From contig CM038052.1 in NCBI GenBank assembly GCA_021397845.1, positions 49,002,949-49,066,948 of the forward strand: a stretch of DNA of 64,000 nucleotides. Direction: 5' to 3'. The DNA is from Areca catechu. Lineage: Eukaryota; Streptophyta; Magnoliopsida; Arecales; Arecaceae. The notes beneath the pieces are model-generated. The model saw nothing but the letters and a program-made list of their open reading frames with translations, was not told the origin of the DNA and searched no databases. Every line of letters begins with the position of its first letter. Position 1 is the first letter of the stretch. Both the position numbers and the translations under genes were made by a program. Below, piece after piece: positions 54,613-64,000 of the stretch.

Positions 54613-55390
54613 TCATTGGTAATATCTCCTCAAGTTGCAGGTGTTCCATGTTCGAGGGAACCTGGCATCGTTCAGGTCCTCGAGGTAGTAGGCCTCTTTT
54701 GACAGAGCATCAGCTACTTTATAAGGGCCTTCCCAGTTCGGCGAGAGCTTGCCGTACTCCTGAGGTTGCGACACTTCTGCTCGGCACAGGACCAGGTCTC
54801 CAGGCTTGAAGACCTTTGGCTTCACCCGTGTGTTGTAGTACCGGGCCACTCATTGCCAGTATGCCGCCATTCGGAGTCGAGCTTTATTCCTTATTTCTTC
54901 GAGGAGGTCTAGGTTGAACAGGAGGTGTGTCGAGTTCCGTGCTTTGTCGTATTGCTGCACTCGTATTGTAGGCACACCGAACTCAACTGGGATGACTGCT
55001 TTGGTGCCGAAGACAAGGTTGAAGGGCGTCTCGCTGGTTGCCATCTCGGGCGTTGCGTGATAAGCCCACGGGATGCTTGGCAGCTCTTTCGCCCATCTAC
55101 CTTTGGCTTGGTCCAACTGGATTCTGAGTCCCTTGAGGATGGTTTAATTGGTCACCTCGACCTCCCCATTCGTTTGGGGATAAGCTACCGAGGTGAAACG
55201 GTGTTGGATGCCGTGCTCAGTGCAGAACCCCTCAAACTCCTGGTTGTCAAATTGTCTCCCGTTATCGATGATGATGCAATGAGGGAGTCCGAAGCAGTAG
55301 ATGACTGACTTTCAGAAGAATTGGCGGACATTGGCTTCAGTGATCCGAGCTAGCGGTTCTGCTTCGACCCATTTGGTGAAGTAGTCGATC
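54613..55390 (-). pseudogene. E4 pol, integrase 3' part
   Basis: Minus strand from the insertion to the pol stop. It begins in the integrase core at DYFTKWVEAEPLA and continues through DNGRQFD and SVAYPQTNGE to SPNWEGPYKV and a final RRYYQ at 54613. Stops at 54850-54852 and in the TAATT near 55145 break it. This is the continuation of 58115-61298. Confidence 0.88.
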
Positions 55391-55783
55391 TGATGGGAGA
55401 CTAATATGCATGCAGTTCTTTTTGTATATTTTATATGTGGGGTTAGGTGATTAATTTCTAAATTTCAGATCAAAATTAGTTGTAGGGAATTTTGTATGAA
55501 TTTTTGAAGCCAAGCATGTAGATTAGAACCTAGAAAAGTACTAAAGAAAGATCGTCGGGGCTGAGAAGCCTTGGTTAGGGCAAGTTGATGCGGGACTAAT
55601 ATGCATGCCATTTTTTTTGTATGTTTTACATGTTGAGTTAGGTGATTAATTACTGAATTTCAGATCAAAATTATTTATAGAGAATTTTGTATGAATTTTT
55701 GAAGATCAGCATGCAGATTAGGACCTCGAAAAGTAGCAAAGAAGGACCGCCGGGGCTGAGAAGCCTCGGTTAGGGCAAGTTCT
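55391..55783. repeat. ~197-bp tandem duplication at the left end of D1
   Basis: Both copies start TGATG.GGGACTAATATGC and end 'cggttagggcaag'. The copies differ at roughly one base in ten. Confidence 0.88.
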
Positions 55784-58114
55784 CCTGCAATAAAACTACT
55801 GGAGGTAGAGGGGTGTACCTGACAATATCTATGAAGATCGCAGTGAAGGGGTCTCTCGTTCCTCGACGGATGCGGCCTGGAAAACCGAGCCAAAGACCCG
55901 CGGATACCCGGCTTTCTGCTCGGTGATCCGATTGAGGCTTGGCTGGAGTCGTTGGATTCGTAGGAACTCGGGGACCTACAAACGACCTGTCAGGGGTTAG
56001 AAAACTCACAAAGGAACAAGAAAACAAAGAAAAAACAGCAAGGGAAGGCTTCTTTTGGAGTGGGCGTCCAAGGATCTGGAGGGTTTGTTGGCAGCAGGAA
56101 GATGATTGCAAACACCGGGAAGAAGAACTCTCACAAACCCCTTTATGCACACAGCAGGGTATCACACCACTCAATAGAAGAACTCAAGGTTTTCATTCAT
56201 CAAAAACTCTCCTCATACAAGAGGCTAGGGTCCCTTAAATAGACCCTTAACCTTGGGCTCCAAGTAAGGGTACATAAGTCTTTACATAAGAATCATTTTC
56301 CCTCTAAAACCCTAGCTAGAAAATAAGGAAATATTAGGTAGAAAAATTCCTAAAAATTTTCTTGACTTGGTCAAGACTCCAAGGATGCCTAGGGGGGCGT
56401 GTTGGGCTTCTAGGAGCAGCAAAAGGCCGGCCCAAAGGGGCTCGGGTGCATGGGTTTGGGCCTCTGGAAGCTGGGGTGGCCTGGTAGCCAGGTAGCAGGA
56501 ATATTCCCTGGTATCTTGCTTCTTAGGGGCTTGGGCTTGGCACCTGGGCTTGATTTCTTTGGGCTAGGATGCAGATGGACCTCTGGAATCATGGATGCCC
56601 TTATCTATGAATATACTTTGGCATCTGGAAGGGAATCTGGGCATCTGGAGGGCATCTGCAAGAAATCAGGGTTTTCTGAATTTTCCTCCTGGGGTCTTCA
56701 AATCTTCAAGCTGGGTTGGACTTGTGCTATACTTCCATGTCTTCAATCTAGTTGGACTTGGTCTTCACTTGTATGATATAGTCTTGAGTCTTCAGTATGC
56801 TTGGACAGGACTCAAAAAAATAAAATTAGCTCAACATGAGCTGACTAGCATTGGACTGAACTAGCTCAACATGAGCTGACTAGTACAGAACTGAAATAAC
56901 AACTAAAAATACTCAAATAACAACTAAAATGGACTCAGATGAGCTAAGCCCTTATTACAGATGGACTCATAAATTATTGATCAATTTACAGAGGGTTGAA
57001 AAAGCCTCTGTCTTATTCTGGTGCCTCAGGTGTCCCCACCACAAGTTCTCCTACAATAAAACTACTGGAGGTAGAGGGATGTACCTGACAACGTCTGTGA
57101 AGATCGCAGTGAAACGATCTCTCATTCCTTGATGGATGCGGCCTGGAAAACCGAGCCAATGACCCGCGGATACCCGGCTTTCTGCTCGGTGGTCCGATTG
57201 AGGCTTGGCTGGAGTCGTTGGATTCGTAGGAACTCGGGGACCTGCAAACGACCGGTCAAGGGTTAGAAAACTCATAAAGGAACAAGAAAACAAAGGAAAA
57301 ATAGCAAGGGAAGGCTTCTTTTGGAGTTGGTGTCCAGGGATCTGGAGGATTTGTTGGCAGCAGGAAGATGATTGCAAACACCGGAAAGAAAAACTCTCAC
57401 AAACCCCTTTATGCACACAGCAGGGTATCACACAACTCAATAGAAGAACTCAAGGTTTTAATTCATATCAAAAAAGTGAGTTTCATACAAGAGGCTAGGG
57501 TCCCTTAAATAGACCCTTAACCTTGGGCTCCAAGTAAGGGCACTTTAGACTTTACATAGGACTCCTTTTCCTTTTCAAACTCTAATTGGAATACAAGGCA
57601 AATAGGTAGAAAACTTCAACTCAAACACTCTCCTCTTGTCCTTCTCTTGGTCGGCCAAGGTGGTGACCATAAGTGGCCGACCAAGAGGGGAGGTGACCCT
57701 AGGGAGGGGCGCCCTAAATTCTTCCTGGGCCTGGGCTGGCCCAAATTCCTTCTGGCTGGTCCAGGGTTTCGAATTTGTTCCTGATTTTGTCTTCTCTTCC
57801 TGGACTCTTCAAGTCTTCAAGCTGGGTTGGACTTGGGCTTAACTTTTATGTCTTCAATTAGGTTGGACTTGGTCTTCACTTGTATGATGTGGTCTTGAGT
57901 CTTCAATCTGATTGGACATGACTCAAAAATTGAAATTAGCTCAACATGAGCTGACTAGTACTGAACTGAACTAGCTCAACAAGAGCTGGACTAATTATAG
58001 GACTCAAATGTAGCTGGACTAAGCTTTATTACAGGGGACTCAAATATTAACTAAGTGATCCACAGAGGGTTGAGAAGCCTCTGCCTTATTCTGGTGCCTC
58101 TGGTGTCCGCACCA
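55391..58114 (-). mobile_element. D1: dimeric LTR-like insertion splitting the E4 integrase
   Basis: Flanked by a perfect 5-bp duplication cgatc (55386-55390 and 58115-58119), with ends TGATGGGAGAC and CCGCACCA. It contains two related units (about 55780-57040 and 57041-58114) that share starts (ttctcctacaataaaactac) and ends (ttattctggtgcctc..gtgtcc). The left end also has a ~197-bp tandem duplication (55391-55587 and 55588-55783). No PBS, polypurine tract or protein motif lies between units, so it looks like two LTRs joined with little or no internal sequence. Its ends resemble L1. Confidence 0.85.
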
Positions 58115-61100
58115 CGATCGCCACCAGCAGGAATCTCCATTGTCCAGGTGCATGGGATAATGGCCCTAAGATGTCCATTCCCCATTGAGCAAAGGGCCAA
58201 GGGGATGAGAGTTGAGAGATCGGTGCCACCGGCTGGCACTGTATGTGAGCGTGGTGCTAGCATTTGTCGCACCTTTTGACGAAGTCGATGGCATCTTCCC
58301 TCATAGTTTTCCAGAAGTATCCTTGGTGCAGGGCTTTGTAAGCCAATGTTCTTCCTTCCACATGACCCCCATAGAGGCCTTTGTGTATCTCCTGGAGGAC
58401 GAAGGTCACCTCTATAGGCCTGAGGCACTTTAGGAGGGGGTAGGAGTAAGATCGACGATAGAGCTGGCCTTCCATTAGGATGAACCGGGAGGCCTTCTTC
58501 TTGACAATACTGGCTTCCATGCGATTCTCTGGCAGGGTGCCATCAGTGATATATCTGATGTACCTGTCCATCCAGCTCAGCTTGGGGGTGACTTGGTGCA
58601 CCTCCTCCGAGCTTTCATAGCCTGGATTGTCAAGGTCTTTATGTAGGCGGGCCCCAGTGATGAGTCTGGCAGAGTTGCGAGCCTTGACAGTGCATCCACG
58701 CATGCATTCTCATCCCGGGGGATATGGAAGATGCTGAAGCACCGGAAGCTTGCCGTGTTGGAGCGGACCCGACCTAGATACTTCACCATCTAGGGATCTT
58801 TGGCCTCATATTCTCTAGAGACCTGTCTGGTAACCAGTTGGGAGTCGGTAAAGACTTTCAAGGTCCGGATGCCCAGCTTGCGAGAAACTTTCAGACCCGC
58901 GAGGAGCACCTCATACTCCTCCTGGTTGTTTGTTGCGGCGAACTTGAAGCAGAGGGCACACTCTGCCACCACACCATCGTTGTTGGCAAGGATGAGGCCT
59001 GTCCTGCTCCCACCGGAGTTGGACACGCCATCCATGTGAAGAATCCAGAGTTCTTCCTCTGGTTCGAGCCCCGTTTCTCACTCTATCATTATCTGCTCTG
59101 ATTCCTCAGCGAATCTGGTGCATTCGACCACGAAGTCAGCTAGGACTTGGGCTTTTTGTGAAGACCTTGTCTAGTACACTATGTCGAACTTGCTAAGCAA
59201 CAGGGCCCACTTGGCCAATCTCCCGGAGGTCTCGGGGCAGCTAAGTTTGGTCCTCAGCGGCTGATCTGTCATGACCATGATAGTGTGCGCTTGGAAATAG
59301 GGCCTGAGGTACTTAGCAGACATTATTAGTGCAAAAATGAGTTTTTCGGAGTGAGTGTACCTGATCTCCACATCGCGGAAGATTTTGCTAGTGTAGTATA
59401 CCAGCTTTTAAGATTTGTCCTTGTCTGTGTGGACAAGAACCGAGCTGACAGCTGCGGGTGTAACCGCTAGGTAGAGCAGGAGCTCCTCCCCCTCTTCCGA
59501 CCTAGAGAGCAATGGGGGAGAGGCGAGAAACTTCTTCAGCTCCTCGAAGGCCGTACTACACTCCTTCATCCAGGTGAAGTCATGAATCTTGTGCAGTGCC
59601 TTGAAGAAGGGGAGGCATCGATCGGCCGACCTCAAGATGAATTGGCTCAGGGCGGCGACGCGCCCTGTTAGGCGCTGACTTGCTTCTTGGACGTGGGATG
59701 CTCCATGTTGACGAATGCCTGCACCTTCTTCGGGCTTGCCTCGATGCCCCTCTAGGTGACGATTGCCTGCACCTTCTTCGGGCTTGCCTCGATGCCCCTC
59801 TGGGTGACCATGAAGCCAAGGAACTTCCTAGCTGCCACCCCAAAGGCGCACTTCGCTGGGTTGAGCTCCATCTGATGTTTCCAGAGGTTATGGAAAGCTT
59901 CGGCAAGGTTGACGACATGGCCTGAGCTTGGCTTGCTCATTACCAGTATGTCGTCCATGTATACCTGCATGTTTCGGCCAATCTGGTCTTTGAAGACCTT
60001 ATTGACTAGATGCTGGTATGTGGCCCCAGCATTTTTCAGGCTAAAGGGCATCATCCTGTAGCAGTATGTCCTTTGATCATGATGAAGGCGGTGTGCTCCT
60101 CATCCTCGGGGTGCATGCGGATCTGGTTGTATCCGGAGAATGCATCCATAAAGGAGAGCAGCCTGTGGCCAGAGGTGGTGTCCACCAACTGGTCAATCTT
60201 TGACAGAGGGAAGCTATCATTCGGGCATGCTTTGTTGAGGTTGGTGTAGTCCACGTAGATCCTCCACTTGCCATTGTTATTCTTTACCATCACCATATTT
60301 GCCAACCAGCTCAGATATTGAACCTCTCAGATGAAACCGGTGGCTAAGAGTTTGTCTACTTCCTCCTTGATGGCTGCCTGCCTCTCTGGGGCGAAGCTTC
60401 TTTTCTTTTGTCGGAATGTCCTGTGCCTTGGATCAACACTCAATTTATGAGTAATGATGTCAGGAGGAATACCCGGCATGTCTGCCGCTATCCAGGCGAA
60501 CACATCCGCATTGACCAGCAAGAACTCCAACAGTTGAGCCCTCTCCCCCTCGGGTAGCGGGGCTCCAATTTGCATCGTCTTCGTGGGGTCATCTCCGAGC
60601 AGATAAGAAAGTAGACGCTCAGCCAGGCCTCCCCTAAGGTCCTGAGCCCGTTGATGAAGGTCATCCATCTTGGGATCGACCTCTGGAATTTTGGCTCCAG
60701 GGAGGGTGTGAAAGCAGTGCTGCACCGGCTGGGGTGCTCCCCTCATTTTTCCAACACCGTAGGGAGTTGGGAACTGCATGAGCAACCTTTTGGTGGAGAC
60801 GACGGCGTCAAGTAGGTTGAGTCCCGGTCGGCCCAAAATCAGGTTGTAGGCTGAGGGAAGCCTGACAACCATAAAAGTCATCATGACTGCACTCTGCCAA
60901 GGTGGGGTCCTGGCAGTGACTAGGAGAGTTATTTCTCCCTCTACCCTTACAGAATCACCTGTGAAACCAACAAGGAGGGTGTGCACAGGCTTGAGTTGAG
61001 CATGGGGGAGACCCATCCTGGAGAAGGCATCGTAAAAAAGTACATCGGTGGAGCTTCCACTATCAACCATGATCCGTCTTACAGGATGCTTCGCGATCAT

Positions 61101-61298
61101 CATCTCGACGACCACAGCATTATTATTTATATTTTTCCTTCCATCTTTCCCTTCCCTCATAAAGGGGAGTACATTTTTAGAACACCTTACCCCTCGGGCC
61201 TTCTTGGGCACGTGCCCGGCTCCCCAACTTATCATCCCTACCGACTTCTCAGTAGGGCGGTTGTCGACAGCTAGAACTGAAGGGAGAGCAACGAGCGC
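58115..61298 (-). pseudogene. E4 pol, protease to integrase N-terminal part
   Basis: Protease with VDSGSSTDVLF (about 61065), RT with the KRSFAPERQ entry (about 60400), GYNQIRMHPEDEE (about 60120) and intact catalytic YMDD (59961-59950), then RNase H (59035-58790) and the integrase zinc region (about 58420-58257). Stops at 60327, 59408, 59171 and 58790 and a frameshift near 60070 break it. A 48-bp direct duplication (59717 and 59765) repeats 16 codons after the RT catalytic region. Cut at 58114 by D1. Confidence 0.9.
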
Positions 61299-62830
61299 CT
61301 AAGATTCTGCTTGAGGTCTGCCTCCCACAAACCTCCCAAGGTAGCCCCTCTTAATGAGCTCTTTGATCTCCCACTTGAGGTTGTGGCATTCCTCAGTGTC
61401 ATGGCCATGATCGCAGTGGAAGTAACAGTACTTTAATTTGTCATGGCTAGTGGATGGTTTCAATGGGGGCGGGCATCTCAGATAGCTCTCGCCCTCGATC
61501 TCTATGAGAATCTTCGCTCTTGGGATGAGTAGGGGGGTGTAACTTCCTTCAGGAATGGGAGGACCCCTCGGCTTTGGTCCTTGGCGGGGGCTCGGAGCTG
61601 GCAGTCCCGGTCTCCACACCCCGGATGCTTTGGTAGGGGCTGGCTTCTTCAGTGGCTTGCCGTCGAGCTCCTGTCTGGTATGATCCACCTCCTTCATGTG
61701 GATGTACTTTTGAGCTCGAAGAAGGAGTTTGGCGTAAGTCTTGGGGGGCTTCTTGTCGAGCGAATAGGTCAGGCGGGAGGTCCTGAGCCCTCGCTTCAAT
61801 GCCAGCATGGCAACTGGCTCATCAAGGCTGTAGATTTTTAGCGCGGCAGCCTTGAAACGGGCCACGTAGTCCCGTAGGGGCTCGCAGTCCTGTTGCCTGA
61901 TGGAAAAGAGGTTGTCTGCCTCCCGTAGCACCTTCCAACAGGCATCAAAGTGGGCCATGAACTTCTGCCCCAACTAGGTGAAAGAGCCGATGCTCTCCGG
62001 CTCCAGTCGGGTGAACCATACCCGGGCTACCTTCCGGAGAGTTGCGGGGAAAGTGATGCAAAGAAGAGCGTCGGTGGCCCCTTGGATCCTCATTAGGGCT
62101 TTGTAACTTTCCAGGTGGTCCAGGGGGTCGGTGGTCCCATCGTAAGGATCCACCTGCGGCATGCGGAACCGGTGTGGGATCGGCTCCGTTTGGATTTCTT
62201 GGAAAAATGGGGGATGGGAGTCGTAGCCCGGTGGCTTGCTAGTGGAGCCTTGCATGTTAGCAAACCGGCGGGAAAACTCCGCCAGCTTGCGCTCATGTTC
62301 TTCCAGGCACTTTTCCGCCGTGCGCCTGATGGCTTCATCAGTAGACCTCTTCATCAAAGGAGACAGAGAAGGTGACATGGGTGTGTGGTCTCCGTGACAG
62401 GGGGTCGTGCCTCTTCTACCTCGACGGGGCTTGGATGCCACCCGCTCGAGGTTTGGCGAGCGGCTCTCCCTGTCGACAGAGCCAGATCGTTGTCTCTTCA
62501 CCGAAGTCTGGTGGCTATCCCAGTTGTCAGTAGTGGCCCGCGACTATGAAGGCCTTCCCTTGAAGGAGCGCAGGCTATCGCGGGAAGTTGCGGCATGGGC
62601 CGCAGGGGTCCCTTGCTGCTGGTGGGTAGAAAAGGACCATGTTAATGCTAGAGCTGGCGCACTGCCATGGCGAGGATTCGTATCTGCTGGGCGAGTGCGG
62701 CCAACTGGGGTTTCGGCGGAGGTGGTTGGACTGGAATGGGTGGCTCCACCTCCTGGTGGTATGGGTTCCCCCAGGATGGGGAGTCCCCCGCATGGCTGGT
62801 GGAAGCCTCTCTCGCTCGTGTCGTCACCAT
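61299..62830 (-). pseudogene. E4 gag pseudogene
   Basis: The minus-strand ATG at 62830 is 60 bp past the PBS. The first 60 codons (MVTTRAREAS..) end in a stop, and the frame shifts before 62501. From there one frame holds a basic linker, the Gag core (QVDPYDGTTDPLDHLESYK, about 62165-62105), a TAG at 61974, the DYVARFKAAALK segment and the knuckle YFHCDHGHDTEEC (about 61430-61390), ending at 61299 next to the protease frame. Non-functional as it stands. Confidence 0.88.
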
Positions 62831-62889
62831 CCTTCCATAGGACTTCTTGTAAGAAGAATGGGAGATGGCTTAGACTGGATCAATCGCCC

Positions 62890-62907
62890 CACCTTCCTGG
62901 CGTGCCA
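62890..62907 (-). other. E4 primer-binding site
   Basis: The minus strand reads TGGCACGCCAGGAAGGTG, three bases after the LTR end, which fixes the E4 orientation. Confidence 0.85.
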
Positions 62908-62910
62908 ATC

Positions 62911-64000
62911 TATTGCCACCAAGATCACCATGGCCTGTAGCTGCTGTCGGCGCCGGAGTGCGTGACTTGTTGCTCTTGGGGGGTCCTGTCTTGCAAGACC
63001 TGCAAAAATGGGGTTAGTGACCCGGGCCGGGGATTTCGGTGGGGGCACTCCGATGGTCAAGTCAGTGATGATCCAGGAGAACAGATCCTCCTGATCGAGC
63101 CCCTCTTGATGGACTCCATGCTAGGAGGAGTTGATGGTATGAGAACAAGATGAAAGTGTGTAGGAGGACGACGGCAGAGCTAGAGGGATTCTCTGTGTAA
63201 CCACTCCTCCTTTATTTTCTTAGAGTGGTGGTGGTGCCTTGCCCTTCTGATTGAGCTTGCACCGATGTTCTTTTGAATTTAAGTTGAGTTGAGCTTTGTT
63301 TGTTACCTCCCCTCTTGGGGGTGTCGACAGTTCTTTGTAGTCAAGGTGACTGTTGGGCGCTTGCCTTGGGATTCCCATTGGATTGGCAGGCAAGTGCGGT
63401 GGGGTACCATGTCATAGATGGGATGCCTTTCCAGACATGCGGTAGGGAAAACTTATATTCGCTCTGACATTCCCTCCGGTCGCCCCATTCTAGGAAACTT
63501 GGTAGAGCCTCGATCCATGGGCCGCTGCCCCCGGGATTCGTGCCTTTTGGCTGGCCCATCCCTCTAGCAGTACGGGCGGCCGGTGGAGGGTGTGGCACCT
63601 TGATCAAGGTGTTTCACTTATTTCTAGTGTAAGTGGTGGGCAGGCAGTTATTGCAGTATGGTGGGCACTGCTCAGCGGTCCTTAGGTGTCTTTCCGGTGT
63701 CCTGGGGTGATAAAAATGTCCTCCCGTCTGTAGTCTCCTTTGCCCAAGTTGGAGGACGAGCATGGAAGGCAGGGCTCGATCTGGTGAGGACGGGTGGCGA
63801 CTCTGACCCAGAGGGCTCGACCTCGAAGAGAGACTCCACGTGGTGGGTGAGGGCTGAGCTCGACTCCGACCACGGGGCTTGATCCCGGAGGGGCTCGATC
63901 TGGTGGAGAACAGGTGGCGGCTTCGGCCCAGAGGGCTCAACCTTGGAGAGAGACTCTACATTGCGGGTGAGGGCTGAGCTTGACTCTGACCACGAGGCTC
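62911..64000 (-). repeat. E4 5' LTR, incomplete at window edge
   Basis: Collinear with 48536-49620, starting (plus strand) TATTGCCACCAAGATC. It carries the same U5 phrases and 'ggggctcgatctggtggag' repeats. About 155 bp of the LTR should lie beyond the window. Confidence 0.88.

Larger units (their letters stand above)
48536..64000 (-). mobile_element. E4: Tat-type Ty3/gypsy element on the minus strand
   Basis: Paired LTRs at 48536-49780 and 62911 to beyond the edge. The PBS is next to the right LTR and the polypurine tract next to the left one. Gag-pol runs right to left (62830-54613) and the aORF runs left to right (50330-52776), with a minisatellite between the two gene 3' ends. It sits in the copia extra ORF; the left target copy should be catcc (48531-48535). 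By LTR length the right end should be near 64155. LTR copies differ by roughly one base in ten by eye, so it is not young. Confidence 0.93.

Overview
The window is flowering-plant nuclear DNA, probably from a monocot, and almost all of it is nested LTR retrotransposons. The clues are Ty3/gypsy elements of the Tat type that carry an antisense, intron-containing extra gene, together with a Sirevirus-like Ty1/copia element with an additional ORF after pol. I found no intact cellular gene, rRNA, tRNA or CRISPR. The species call is inference: codon usage and element types fit a monocot, but nothing here names it. Element names E0, E1, E3, E4, L1 and D1 are mine.

Left block (1-26175). E1 is a plus-strand Tat-type gypsy element whose 5' end lies left of the window. 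It has a single-frame gag/pol with three nonsense codons, a 119-bp tandem array, a minus-strand extra ORF (aORF) and a 3' LTR (8104-9893). An LTR fragment (L1, 6076-7335) sits where the core of its aORF should be. E1 sits inside the aORF of an older Tat element, E0 (9894-12680 and 25671-26175). E0 also holds a solo LTR (11379-12004, TSD ttctc). Its 3' LTR is split by a large non-autonomous element (LARD) arranged LTR-internal-LTR-internal-LTR (12681-25670). All three LTRs are 2521 bp, and the whole array is flanked by one perfect 5-bp duplication, ccgag.

Middle (26176-29106). About 2.9 kb of AT-rich DNA has no recognisable element and is the only candidate for non-transposon sequence.

Right block (29107-64000). 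E3 is a decayed plus-strand Tat element. It is interrupted at 36966 by a Sirevirus-like copia element. The copia 5' LTR is itself split by a miniature-type element (37853-41196) made of two 1.63-kb LTRs around only 83 bp carrying a PBS and a PPT (TSD ccaac). The copia extra ORF is split at 48536 by E4, a minus-strand Tat element that runs past the right edge. The E4 integrase is split in turn by a dimeric LTR-like insertion (55391-58114, TSD cgatc).

The four Tat elements follow one plan: gag-pol on one strand, then a minisatellite (seen in E1, E3 and E4), then a convergent aORF with coiled-coil and acidic/Ser-rich segments and, in E4, an N-terminal domain resembling the plant 'putative gypsy type transposon' family (PF04195-like). 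Family names come from recalled motifs, not searches. LTR boundaries rest on TG..CA ends, PBS, PPT, paired copies and target duplications read directly from the sequence.
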